From Clostridiales bacterium (lineage in GTDB: Bacteria; Bacillota_A; Clostridia; Lachnospirales; Lachnospiraceae), in NCBI GenBank assembly GCA_030154385.1, contig JASKJZ010000123.1:1-7242 (forward strand): DNA of 7,242 bases, written 5' to 3'. The notes below the pieces were generated by a model. That model was not told the origin of the DNA, did not search any database, and saw only the letters and a list, made by a program, of their open reading frames with translations. The translations under genes were made by a program, and so were the position numbers. Of the stretch, positions 1 through 6,766 are shown one piece after another; the stretch's first letter is position 1, and every line of letters starts with the position of its first letter.

Positions 1-567
1 AAGACTAATTTTTTCGGTATAGTGATTTTTTGCATACTTTAAGATTCTTTTTAATCGAAACGCCTTTTCCTCATTACTCTTTTTTTCGGAAGGGGTAGTG
101 ATATGATGTGGAAAGGTATCGAACAATTCTTTGAATATCTGATAAATCAACGAAGCGCATTCAAAGCTATAGGTATCCTCTTGCTTTAAATAAGCGTAGG
201 ATAGATGCGTGACCAAATCTCTCATTCTTGTAGTATCATAACCCTCCAAATAAAAAGCATCAAACTCCAGATACGAAAGCTCTTCATTGATATTTTCAAA
301 AAATTCAGGCGCTATTTGCAAGCAAACCATAAAGGGATCAGAGGCTTGTGCGATAATCTCATGCGCTTGATTTGGATTGAAGATGGCAAAGCTGCCTGAT
401 TTTAGAAGTACGCGAATAGAGCTGGAATTGTATATGGCATCACAACCAAAATTATAAATTAGCTCAAACTCCCTGTGCGTATGAGGAGAACGATATTGAA
501 TTTTATTAAAGACCATATTGACATATTTTAGGTGATTCGTTGGGATTACTTCGAACTCATCGTTCAA
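1..567 (-). CDS. AraC-family transcriptional regulator, N-terminal 189 residues (partial)
   Basis: The reverse strand is open from a TTG at 565-567 to the left edge, giving 189 codons with no stop, so the 3' part lies outside the window. Residues about 20-75 look like the cupin-type sugar-sensing domain of AraC regulators: SPHTHREFELIYNFG (27-41) carries the H-x-H-x-E pattern, followed by FNPNQAHEI (63-71). The end, RLKRILKYAKNHYTEKISL (171-189), matches the first helix of the AraC/XylS DNA-binding domain, whose rest is missing. The TTG is the only available start: an AGGAG lies 8 bases upstream and an in-frame TAG lies six codons before it. The gene is divergent from xylA, so by the usual layout it probably senses xylose or a related sugar and controls xylA and itself. 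The ligand is inferred from position only. Confidence 0.88.
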   Translation of the reverse strand, partial: MNDEFEVIPTNHLKYVNMVFNKIQYRSPHTHREFELIYNFGCDAIYNSSSIRVLLKSGSFAIFNPNQAHEIIAQASDPFMVCLQIAPEFFENINEELSYLEFDAFYLEGYDTTRMRDLVTHLSYAYLKQEDTYSFECASLIYQIFKELFDTFPHHITTPSEKKSNEEKAFRLKRILKYAKNHYTEKISL

Positions 568-584
568 GGGACACGCTCCTGTCT

Positions 585-669
585 ATGATATCTTCTACTT
601 TACTTTGATAGAAAATATCATTTGTGGTTATAACAGTAAAGTACATGGTATGCTCTTTATTCTATCAAA
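585..669. repeat. Cluster of three inverted-repeat pairs in the araC-type/xylA divergent region
   Basis: Three inverted pairs sit within 85 bases. TTTGATAGAA (604-613) pairs exactly with TTCTATCAAA (660-669). TACTTTACT (596-604) pairs exactly with AGTAAAGTA (635-643). ATGATATCTTC (585-595) matches the reverse complement of 611-621 at 10 of 11 positions. The arms abut or interleave, so they do not form one simple hairpin. They are better read as half-sites for a DNA-binding protein, the adjacent AraC-type regulator being the first candidate. They lie between the regulator start and the xylA -10 box, where an activator would bind. The role is inferred. Confidence 0.45.
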
Positions 670-692
670 AAGAAGGGACAAGGGCAAGATTG

Positions 693-712
693 TCTTATTT
701 TATTGGATAAGA
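693..712. repeat. Small inverted repeat upstream of the xylA -10 box
   Basis: TCTTAT (693-698) and ATAAGA (707-712) are exact inverted copies around an 8-base spacer. The element is centred about 40 bases upstream of the xylA -10 box at 741-746, a plausible position for an activator site next to the -35 region. A six-base arm in AT-rich DNA can arise by chance, so this is a weak operator candidate. Confidence 0.2.
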
Positions 713-740
713 AAAGCCATGCATTTATCGAATAAAGAGA

Positions 741-746
741 TATAAT
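741..746 (+). promoter_or_regulatory. Probable -10 box of the xylA promoter
   Basis: A perfect TATAAT lies at 741-746, about 52 bases before the xylA start. The bases 16-18 positions further upstream (around 717-724, CCATGCAT) do not resemble TTGACA. A good -10 with a poor -35 is typical of a promoter that needs an activator, which fits the divergent AraC-type gene and the inverted repeats just upstream. Confidence 0.5.
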
Positions 747-784
747 GAAGTTAGAACTATGAAACGTAACCATATTCACTTTAA

Positions 785-792
785 AAAGGAGG
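785..792 (+). promoter_or_regulatory. Ribosome binding site that fixes the xylA start
   Basis: AAAGGAGG at 785-792 is a near-perfect Shine-Dalgarno sequence five bases before the ATG at 798. It decides between that ATG and an in-frame ATG at 759, which has no such site and would place the Shine-Dalgarno inside the coding region. Confidence 0.85.
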
Positions 793-797
793 AGCTT

Positions 798-2114
798 ATG
801 TCATATTTTAATGTTGAAGCAGTTCAATTTGAAGGTTTAGAAAGCAAGAATCCATTTGCCTTTAAGTTTTATAATCCAGAAGAAATTGTTCTTGGCAAGC
901 CAATGAAGGAGCACTTAAGATTTGCTATGTCCTATTGGCATACCTTTACCTATATGGGAAATGACCCGTTTGGCGGTTCCACCATTCACAGACCTTGGGA
1001 TGAATCAGAGGATGCAATGAATAAAGCGATTGAGCGTGTACATGCTGCATTTGAATTTATGGAAAAAATGAAAATTCCATTTTTTTGCTTCCATGATGCC
1101 GATATTGCACCAAGAGGAAACAATTTAAAAGAAACCAATGAGCGTTTGGATAAGATTGTAGAAGTTATTAAAGAAGAAATGGCTCGTACTGGTATCAAGT
1201 GCTTGTGGGGAACGACGAATGCATTTGGGGATGATAAATTTGTGCATGGCGCTGGTACCTCTTGCAACGCTACTGTTTTTGCTTATGCAGCGGCTCAGAT
1301 CAAGAAAGCAATGGAGATTACCAAGGAGCTTGGCGGTGAGAATTATGTATTCTGGGGCGGAAGAGAAGGCTATGAGACTTTGTTAAATACCGATACAGGC
1401 CTAGAGCTTGACAACCTGGCACGTCTTCTTCATATGGCAGTTGATTATGCAAAGGAAATTGGATTTACAGGGCAATTCTTAATTGAGCCAAAGCCAATGG
1501 AGCCAACGAAACATCAGTATGATTATGACACGGCAACCGTACTCTCCTTCTTAAGAAAATATGATTTGCTTGATTCCTTTAAACTAAACATTGAAGCAAA
1601 TCATGCAACCTTAGCAGGACATACCTTCCAGCATGAGTTGAATCAATGCAGAATTAATGGAGTATTAGGCAGCGTAGATGCCAATCAAGGAGACCCTATG
1701 CTTGGCTGGGATACGGATCAGTTCCCAACGAATATCTATGATACCACTTTGGCAATGTATGAGATTTTATTAGCTGGCGGACTTCATAAGGGTGGATTAA
1801 ATTTTGATTCCAAAGTACGTCGCGGGTCCTTTGAAGAGGATGATTTATTCCTGGCATACATCGCAGGAATGGACACTTTTGCACATGGATTAAAGGTGGC
1901 AGCAGCGCTTTTAGAGGACAAGGTGTTAGAGGATTTTAAAGCAAATCGCTATGCAAGCTATCAAGAAGGACTCGGAAAAGACATTGTCGAGGGCAAGGTT
2001 GGTTTTAAAGAGTTGGAAGCATATGCACTTACGAATGGTGTGAAACAAAATATCTCTGGACGACAGGAAATGTTGGAATCCATCGTAAACCAATATATTA
2101 CAAAAGTACGATAA
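798..2114 (+). CDS. xylA: Xylose isomerase (class II)
   Basis: This cytoplasmic enzyme interconverts D-xylose and D-xylulose, the first step of isomerase-type xylose use, with two divalent metal ions. The 438-residue product has the usual length of class II enzymes of Firmicutes and Bacteroides. Visible signatures are [11 protein letters not shown] with the catalytic His99 and Asp102, [16 protein letters not shown] (184-199), IEPKP with Glu230 and Lys232, NIEANHA with Glu266 and His269, [10 protein letters not shown] with Asp294, GWDTDQFP with Asp305 and Asp307, and [13 protein letters not shown] with Asp337. All metal and catalytic positions appear intact, so the enzyme should be active. The start at 798 is chosen for its AAAGGAGG site and because it gives the normal N-terminus. 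The gene is divergent from an AraC-type regulator and is followed by a strong terminator, so it is probably transcribed alone. No xylB lies beside it in the window. Confidence 0.98.
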   Translation: MSYFNVEAVQFEGLESKNPFAFKFYNPEEIVLGKPMKEHLRFAMSYWHTFTYMGNDPFGGSTIHRPWDESEDAMNKAIERVHAAFEFMEKMKIPFFCFHDADIAPRGNNLKETNERLDKIVEVIKEEMARTGIKCLWGTTNAFGDDKFVHGAGTSCNATVFAYAAAQIKKAMEITKELGGENYVFWGGREGYETLLNTDTGLELDNLARLLHMAVDYAKEIGFTGQFLIEPKPMEPTKHQYDYDTATVLSFLRKYDLLDSFKLNIEANHATLAGHTFQHELNQCRINGVLGSVDANQGDPMLGWDTDQFPTNIYDTTLAMYEILLAGGLHKGGLNFDSKVRRGSFEEDDLFLAYIAGMDTFAHGLKVAAALLEDKVLEDFKANRYASYQEGLGKDIVEGKVGFKELEAYALTNGVKQNISGRQEMLESIVNQYITKVR

Positions 2115-2160
2115 GCAGATTTATGGAAAGCTTATACAAGGTAGGATAGAAAAAGAGTTA

Positions 2161-2197
2161 AAGAACTGCACGATTTAACAAGTCGTGCAGTTTCTTT
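2161..2197 (+). terminator. Rho-independent terminator of xylA
   Basis: AACTGCACGA (2164-2173) pairs perfectly with TCGTGCAGTT (2183-2192) around a 9-base loop. The right arm runs into TTTCTTT. The stem starts 49 bases after the xylA stop, so it should end the xylA transcript before the HAD gene. Confidence 0.85.
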
Positions 2198-2332
2198 GAG
2201 TGTGCCAAGCATGGTACCAGAGCATGAAATGGAATGGGTGCACAGCAATTAAGATGGGAGCTTGATACATTATGTTCGAAAACCTTGGAAGCAATGAAAA
2301 GTTTGGAGGATTAGGAAGAAGGAGGAAGGATT

Positions 2333-3004
2333 TTGATACGAGCGGTCATATTTGATATGTTTGAGACTTTGATTACACACTACTCCAGTGAACTTTATTT
2401 TGGAGCGCAAATGGCAAGAGATGCTGGAATCTCGGAAGAAAAATTTCAGATACTTTGGCGTCCGACCGAATACGAGCGCACGATTGGAATGCTGACACTG
2501 GAGGAAATCATAACAAATATTTTAGAAGTGAATCACTGCTATACCAAGGAGCGCCTGAACGTAATTGTAGCAAAACGGATTGCAGCAAAGGAGGCTTGTT
2601 TTCATAACCTACATCCTGAAATTATTCCTATGCTTGAGGGGTTAAAGCAAAGAAATCGGATGGTGGGATTAATTAGCAATTGTTTTTCGGAAGAAGCAAA
2701 GGTCATACGGGCTAGTGTATTGTTTCCTTATTTTGATGCTTTGTATCTATCCTACGAACAGGGAATTCAAAAGCCGGATGTGGAAATTTTTAGACGATGT
2801 ATGGAAGAACTTTCGGTAAAACCAGAGGAGTGCCTATATGTAGGAGATGGCGGAAGCGAAGAACTGGAAACTGCAAGAGCAATAGGTTTAAGGGCAGTTC
2901 AGGCGGCATGGTATTTAAAAGATGGAACATCACAGCCCGCTGCGCGAAAAGAAGACTTCTCACCATTAGAGAGCCCTCTTGAAGTGTTGCGTGCGATTCA
3001 TTAG
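2333..3004 (+). CDS. HAD-superfamily hydrolase (subfamily IA-like)
   Basis: The 223-residue protein has the four HAD motifs in order. Motif I is VIFDMFETL with the nucleophile Asp8, motif II is LISN with Ser115, motif III is IQKPD with Lys147, and motif IV is YVGDGGSEEL with Asp172. The helical cap occupies roughly residues 15-90. Such proteins are mostly cytoplasmic phosphatases acting on small phosphorylated metabolites; the substrate cannot be told from sequence. The residue two after the nucleophile is Phe instead of the usual Asp general acid, as in some dehalogenase-like members (DxY/DxF). The start is TTG with GGAGG seven bases upstream. It lies between xylA and the Ter-type genes, with no clear terminator after it, so read-through toward 3377 is possible. 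HAD enzymes do occur in Ter modules, but the decayed gene in between weakens that link. Confidence 0.9.
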   Translation: MIRAVIFDMFETLITHYSSELYFGAQMARDAGISEEKFQILWRPTEYERTIGMLTLEEIITNILEVNHCYTKERLNVIVAKRIAAKEACFHNLHPEIIPMLEGLKQRNRMVGLISNCFSEEAKVIRASVLFPYFDALYLSYEQGIQKPDVEIFRRCMEELSVKPEECLYVGDGGSEELETARAIGLRAVQAAWYLKDGTSQPAARKEDFSPLESPLEVLRAIH

Positions 3005-3045
3005 TTGCCACTGGAGATGGTGGGTAATGATTTATAAATAATAGG

Positions 3046-3074
3046 TTGTTGAATCGTTTGGAAAGATGTAAAAT
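3046..3074 (+). promoter_or_regulatory. Weak candidate promoter upstream of the yjdF remnant and Ter-type operon
   Basis: TTGTTG (3046-3051) and TAAAAT (3069-3074) are 17 bases apart. The -10 matches sigma-A well but the -35 only in its first three bases. If real, it would give a long leader of about 295 bases before the gene at 3377, carrying the yjdF remnant. I see no better promoter between 3005 and 3376; read-through from the HAD gene is the alternative. Confidence 0.25.
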
Positions 3075-3076
3075 GA

Positions 3077-3361
3077 ATTTATGCAAAGATAAAAACGCAA
3101 TGTACAAGATTTTCGTATAGCCCCGCTGTAAATGCAGTTGTCAAAGAGAATAAAAAAAATCCGAAGCGCATACAGCGAGAAGTAAAAAAGCAATTACGGG
3201 AAACTGGTATTGGAACGAAATCGCAACAGGCGCTTAAGATACAGCAGGAGCAATTAAAAACAGAACGCAAAAAAAGAAAGCGGGAGCATAAAGAGGATGA
3301 GCTTACACGTTTGTATGAATTGAAACAGAAAAAGAAAAAAGAAAAGCACAAGGGGCATTAG
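3077..3361 (+). pseudogene. yjdF: 5'-truncated yjdF-family (DUF2992) gene remnant
   Basis: A frame open from 3077 (after a TGA at 3074-3076) to the TAG at 3359-3361 encodes a very basic C-terminus. It includes FSYSPAVNAVVKENKKNPKR, then IQREVKKQLRETGIGTKSQQ, and ends ELKQKKKKEKHKGH. These stretches are characteristic of the second half of YjdF proteins (SPAV, NPKRxQR, GxxTKxQxALK, KKEKHKGR-like end). The frame has no ATG, GTG or TTG before the conserved part, and the N-terminal roughly 60 residues are absent in all frames I read upstream. It therefore looks like a decayed gene. Intact yjdF genes are commonly controlled by the yjdF RNA riboswitch, which binds azaaromatic compounds; there is little room for one here because the HAD gene ends at 3004. 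The remnant stops 15 bases before the next gene, so an older deletion may have joined these loci. Family assignment is from remembered motifs. Confidence 0.75.
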
Positions 3362-3376
3362 AGGTAAGGATGGATA

Positions 3377-4474
3377 ATGAAGTATAGTGAGAAGGATTTA
3401 GTTCAAATAGCTAAGAGAGAGAATAATACCAAAAGGTCATATTTAGTTGTAGATCCGTTGCAAGGGAAGCACGTACCTGTTTCACCAAAGCGGGCACTTT
3501 CTTTATTTGATTGCTTGGCAGAAGAATTAAGCGGAAAGTATAAGGAAGAAAGGTTATTATTAATTGGATTTGCAGAGACTGCGACTGCAATAGGTGCTCA
3601 TGTTGCGATATCCATGGGAACAAAATATATGCAAACCACGAGAGAAGTTATACCGGGTGTAGAGTATTTGTTTTTTTCGGAAACACATAGCCATGCAACG
3701 GAACAAAAGCTGGTAAAAGATGATATCGATGCGGTTATACATGATATTGATCGGATTATTTTTGTTGAAGATGAAGTTACAACTGGAAATACGATTCTTC
3801 AGATAATACGTATCCTACAAAAAGCATATAAAAAGAATATCAAATTTGCGGTTGCTTCTTTATTGAATGGAATGACAAAAAAACATCTTGAAGTATTTGC
3901 GGCAGAGAAAATAGACCTTTACTATTTAGTGAAAACCGATCATTCACAGTACGGAGAGTTGGCGGATTCTTTTTTGGAAGATGGAAAATATGATGATGTA
4001 AATAACACAGCGACTAATTTTATTATTTCAAACGTTGAAGGATGGATGAATGCCAGAAGAATATTAGATTCTTCGGAATATGAGGATGCATGCCGTGTTT
4101 TGGCCAAAAAAGTGATAGACCGAATGGAAGTAAATTCAAATGATAGAATTCTGGTTATCGGGTCGGAGGAATTCATGTATCCAGCTCTTTATATAGGAAA
4201 AGAAATGGAAGAATTGGGTTATCATGTGAGATGTCATTCTACAACGAGAAGTCCGATTGTCGTAAGTAGTGAAAAAGACTATCCCTTACATCATCGATAT
4301 ACTCTTCAAAGCTTGTATGATTCCAATCGAACGACATATATTTATGATATTGAGGAATATGATCAAGTTTTGGTAGTTACGGATTCTGAATTAAAGGAGC
4401 AGCAAGGCATACAATCGCTTGTTGGTGCATTAGGAAAAGGATGTAAAAAAATAAACATTATTAGGTGGTGCTAG
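3377..4474 (+). CDS. Phosphoribosyltransferase with C-terminal TRSP domain (Ter-associated biosynthetic module)
   Basis: The 365-residue protein has an N-terminal type I phosphoribosyltransferase fold. GFAETATAIGAHVA (64-77) fits the pyrophosphate loop, and IIFVEDEVTTGNT (127-139) is the acidic PRPP-binding loop. The C-terminal part (about 255-365) carries the TRSP signature, with GSEEFMYPALYIGKEMEE (262-279) and STTRSPI (288-294). This arrangement corresponds to Pfam PRTase_2 plus TRSP, found with TerD/TelA/YceG genes. Published comparative work proposes that these enzymes help make a nucleoside-like metabolite; the true substrate is unknown. The ATG at 3377 has AAGGA six bases upstream, while an ATG at 3370 stops after four more codons. 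One base separates its stop from the next gene, implying co-transcription and translational coupling. Confidence 0.9.
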   Translation: MKYSEKDLVQIAKRENNTKRSYLVVDPLQGKHVPVSPKRALSLFDCLAEELSGKYKEERLLLIGFAETATAIGAHVAISMGTKYMQTTREVIPGVEYLFFSETHSHATEQKLVKDDIDAVIHDIDRIIFVEDEVTTGNTILQIIRILQKAYKKNIKFAVASLLNGMTKKHLEVFAAEKIDLYYLVKTDHSQYGELADSFLEDGKYDDVNNTATNFIISNVEGWMNARRILDSSEYEDACRVLAKKVIDRMEVNSNDRILVIGSEEFMYPALYIGKEMEELGYHVRCHSTTRSPIVVSSEKDYPLHHRYTLQSLYDSNRTTYIYDIEEYDQVLVVTDSELKEQQGIQSLVGALGKGCKKINIIRWC

Positions 4475-4475
4475 A

Positions 4476-5525
4476 TTGAAAAGCTCATATAGTGAAGATG
4501 ATGTGATTCTTCTATTGAAGGATATTTCAGGAATGGTTGAGCCACAACCTACGGAAGTAAGAGAAAAGCTAATTCAAGAAGGAAAGCATTATAGTGAGAT
4601 GCTTCCAATTGAATATGTCCCAACAAAAAAATATATGCAAGTGTATCAGGATGCGCTTGACAATTATTCAAAATCGGTGGCACTTGCGGTGGGAAAACTT
4701 TCGGATAAGATAATAAAATATAAGGGGAGCGATATTGTACTTGTATCCTTAGCAAGGGCAGGAACTCCAATTGGAATTTTAGTAAAACGATACCTTGCTA
4801 AAAAGTATCAAGTAAATGTACCTCATTATTCGATATCAATCATAAGAGGCAGAGGAATTGATGATAATGCAATGAGCTTCCTGCTAAAACAATACAAACC
4901 AGAACAATTGCTGTTTGTAGATGGATGGATTGGAAAGGGAGCAATTCTGAAGGAATTAAAGAAAGATATTGCAAAATATGAGGGAGTATCATCGGATATC
5001 GCGGTAATTGCGGATCCAGCAAATGTAACTGATTTATGTGGAACGCATGATGATATATTAATACCAAGCTCTTGTTTGAATAGTACAGTTTCTGGTTTAG
5101 TAAGCAGAACATTCTTACGCGATGATATAATAGGAAAAGATGATTTTCATGGTGCAGTATATTATGAAGAATTAAGGGATGCTGACCTCTCCTATGAATT
5201 TATTCATGCGATTGAACATGAATTTATCATGAATGCGGATGTTAAGGATGAAAAAATAGAAGGACTGGGTATAGATGAGCTGAGAAGTATTGCGGATAAG
5301 TTTGGTATAGATGATATTAATTTAGTTAAACCTGGTATTGGAGAGGCTACCAGGGTTCTATTGCGGCGGGTTCCCTGGAAGATTTTAATTGATAAAAGAT
5401 ATAAGGGAGACTCACAGTTAGAACATTTAGTAAGACTGGCAAAAGAAAAGAAGGTTCCCTTGGAGTACTATCCTCTTGTGCATTACAAATGCTGTGGAAT
5501 AATCAAAAAACTAGCAGATGCCTAG
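4476..5525 (+). CDS. StiP-like phosphoribosyltransferase with C-terminal PELOTA RNA-binding domain
   Basis: The 349-residue protein resembles the family databases call 'cysteine protease StiP', which structural reasoning treats as a phosphoribosyltransferase (PRTase_1) fused to a PELOTA-type RNA-binding domain. Supporting motifs are VLVSLARAGTPIG (88-100) and LLFVDGWIGKGAI (145-157), which looks like a modified PRPP loop. The basic C-terminal region (about 283-347) starts KPGIGEATRVLLRR and continues into WKILID and VPLEYYPLVHYKCCGIIKK, the PELOTA part. Protease activity is not supported by anything I can see. The start is TTG, one base after the preceding stop, with AGGTGG inside the end of the upstream gene. 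It is the last gene of the two-gene operon and ends at a strong terminator. With its partner it presumably acts on a ribosylated intermediate, perhaps RNA- or nucleotide-linked; this is inference. Confidence 0.88.
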   Translation: MKSSYSEDDVILLLKDISGMVEPQPTEVREKLIQEGKHYSEMLPIEYVPTKKYMQVYQDALDNYSKSVALAVGKLSDKIIKYKGSDIVLVSLARAGTPIGILVKRYLAKKYQVNVPHYSISIIRGRGIDDNAMSFLLKQYKPEQLLFVDGWIGKGAILKELKKDIAKYEGVSSDIAVIADPANVTDLCGTHDDILIPSSCLNSTVSGLVSRTFLRDDIIGKDDFHGAVYYEELRDADLSYEFIHAIEHEFIMNADVKDEKIEGLGIDELRSIADKFGIDDINLVKPGIGEATRVLLRRVPWKILIDKRYKGDSQLEHLVRLAKEKKVPLEYYPLVHYKCCGIIKKLADA

Positions 5526-5533
5526 TAGAACAT

Positions 5534-5574
5534 AAAAAAACAGGAGCCATAGCAAGTGGTTCCTGTTTTTTTTT
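5534..5574. terminator. Bidirectional terminator between the convergent Ter-type genes
   Basis: CAGGAGCCA (5541-5549) pairs with TGGTTCCTG (5557-5565), with one G-T wobble and a 7-base loop. It is flanked by an A run on the left and a T run on the right. It therefore gives a stem followed by a U tract on both strands. It ends the rightward operon (stop at 5525) and the leftward lyase gene, whose TAA (5573-5575) lies in the T run. Confidence 0.92.
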
Positions 5575-6535
5575 ACTCTTTGATACCATAGGCTTGCGCC
5601 AAATACATGATTCGCTGAGCCCAATTGCTATGGGTCTTATATTCATTCATACGTTCTCCAGAAAGGCTTCCAGATACGAAAGAATTGGAGTTTTGTTTCC
5701 AATTCAGTATCGATTGAGCATCATGAAAATCAGTGCTTGATACTTGATATGCTTTATTTATGACAGAAATTTGATTTGGATGAATGACTGTCTTTCCAGT
5801 AAAACCGCAAAGAATATCATCTTTAATTTCTTGCTGCAGCCCATTCTCCCAGCTGTCGCCAGAATAGTACTCCCATACAGGGCCAGAAACTACATAGTCC
5901 ATACCGTATACGGTAATAATATCGGAGAAGATATTTGAAATAGGTCGGATACGATGGATGGACTCGTCAGAATGCCTTCTGAAACCAAACATATGACACA
6001 AGTCATTTCCTCCGACACGAATATTGAGAACTAAATCATGGATTAAAGAAAGAGCATCCTTTAGCGAATAAAGAATATCAATTCGATGTCTTAAATCAAT
6101 AATGGAAGAACTTTCGTATATTGGCATAATATAGAGCTTCTTTGAAACTTGTTCATTCGCTTTTATAATTTCATGTATGTATTCATTTGCATTGATCAAT
6201 GAAAATTTTGGAATTATGAATCCAGTAATGATTTCGATTCCGTCACCGAATGCTTTTGTTAATCTGCAGATCTGCTCTGCATTACGGACTCTTACAAATA
6301 TTTTTGGAAGGAAAAAAGGCTGTTTTTGATAGCTAGTAAAGATTTTCGCTATCGAATGAATAAGCGTCTGTTCTGCTTGCGTTACAAAGGAATCATTTAT
6401 TGTATCTTCTAGACACAATGCTAGCGAAAAATTCGAACCAAATTTTTCGTTAATGATAGATTCAACAATATTTTGTTTATTGGCTGGGCAATATAACAAC
6501 GCACCAACACTATAATATAGTATGTCGTTTTTCAT
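5573..6535 (-). CDS. HpcH/HpaI aldolase / citrate lyase-like C-C bond lyase (Ter-associated)
   Basis: The 320-residue protein belongs to the CitE/HpcH TIM-barrel group, probably the Ter-linked subfamily Pfam calls C-C_Bond_Lyase. Visible motifs are LYCPANK (14-20), LALCLEDTIND (38-48) with an acidic pair at the first active-site strand, KIFVRVRN (78-85) with the conserved arginine, NIRVGGNDLCHMFG (171-184), and GFTGKTVIHPNQISVINKAY (244-263), the standard C-terminal CitE motif. Such enzymes cleave or form C-C bonds in acyl-CoA or keto-acid substrates using Mg2+; the substrate here is unknown. The start at 6535 is chosen over an in-frame ATG at 6565 because AGGGGTGA (6544-6551) lies 8 bases before it. 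The gene faces the PRTase operon and is divergent from the YceG gene, so module members are expressed from at least two strands. Confidence 0.88.
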   Translation of the reverse strand: MKNDILYYSVGALLYCPANKQNIVESIINEKFGSNFSLALCLEDTINDSFVTQAEQTLIHSIAKIFTSYQKQPFFLPKIFVRVRNAEQICRLTKAFGDGIEIITGFIIPKFSLINANEYIHEIIKANEQVSKKLYIMPIYESSSIIDLRHRIDILYSLKDALSLIHDLVLNIRVGGNDLCHMFGFRRHSDESIHRIRPISNIFSDIITVYGMDYVVSGPVWEYYSGDSWENGLQQEIKDDILCGFTGKTVIHPNQISVINKAYQVSSTDFHDAQSILNWKQNSNSFVSGSLSGERMNEYKTHSNWAQRIMYLAQAYGIKE

Positions 6536-6564
6536 GATAAGTGTCACCCCTATAAAATAATACA

Positions 6565-6577
6565 TTCCTGAACGGAA
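6565..6577. repeat. Small palindrome in the lyase leader
   Basis: TTCCTGAACGGAA has exact four-base inverted arms (TTCC/GGAA) around five bases. It lies between the leftward -10 box and the lyase ribosome binding site, where a repressor could act. The arms are short, so chance is a fair explanation. Confidence 0.2.
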
Positions 6578-6587
6578 AGTCCTGTTT

Positions 6588-6596
6588 ATTATATCA
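6588..6596 (-). promoter_or_regulatory. Extended -10 promoter for the leftward lyase gene
   Basis: On the reverse strand TGATATAAT (6596 down to 6588) is a perfect extended -10 box. It would give a transcript start near 6580 and a leader of about 45 bases before the lyase ATG at 6535. No good -35 is seen at the usual distance, which extended -10 promoters tolerate. Confidence 0.6.
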
Positions 6597-6641
6597 TTAT
6601 GGATGGTAAAAAGATAGACAATAAATCAAATACGGGGTTAC

Positions 6642-6670
6642 TTGAAATACAAAAACTGTTGTGTTATACT
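6642..6670 (+). promoter_or_regulatory. Sigma-A-type promoter for the YceG-family gene
   Basis: TTGAAA (6642-6647) and TATACT (6665-6670) are separated by exactly 17 bases, with TG one base before the -10 box (extended -10). A start near 6677 would leave a leader of about 90 bases before the ATG at 6767. This is the best promoter in the window and points away from the lyase promoter. Confidence 0.7.
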
Positions 6671-6766
6671 TTTTTTGTGTATATTCTATTTGTTAGTAGC
6701 GGTTTTATTTGGTCTTCTAGCAAAAAGTTACGATATAAAATCAGATATTGAAGGTGAGAATGCTCT

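Noticed and set aside
205..399. Rightward 64-codon frame at the left end
   Set aside because: It is antisense to the AraC-type regulator, whose cupin and HTH motifs read clearly on the other strand.
757..771. Possible catabolite-repression (cre) site near TGAAACGTAACCA
   Set aside because: The match to the cre consensus works only by dropping a base, so I do not count it as a site.
759..797. Earlier in-frame ATG for xylA adding 13 residues
   Set aside because: It has no ribosome binding site, and a near-perfect AAAGGAGG precedes the ATG at 798, which gives the normal family N-terminus.
2333..3004. HAD gene as the dedicated HAD component of the Ter module
   Set aside because: The decayed yjdF and about 370 bases separate it from the module, and its sequence is that of a general subfamily IA protein. 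The link is possible but not supported enough to assert.
3008..3025. Small hairpin after the HAD gene (CCAC/GTGG)
   Set aside because: The stem is only four pairs and no T run follows, so it is not a credible terminator.
3079..3351. Leftward 90-codon frame rich in Phe, Ser and Cys
   Set aside because: It is the antisense of the lysine/arginine-rich yjdF remnant, which explains its odd composition; it has no ribosome binding site or family resemblance.
5489..5938. Rightward frames overlapping the end of the PELOTA gene and the lyase gene
   Set aside because: They lie antisense to the lyase gene, cross a strong terminator and show no family features or ribosome binding sites.
6536..6565. Earlier in-frame ATG for the lyase adding 10 residues
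   Set aside because: The AGGGGTGA site at 6544-6551 would lie inside the coding region. It is well placed for the ATG at 6535.
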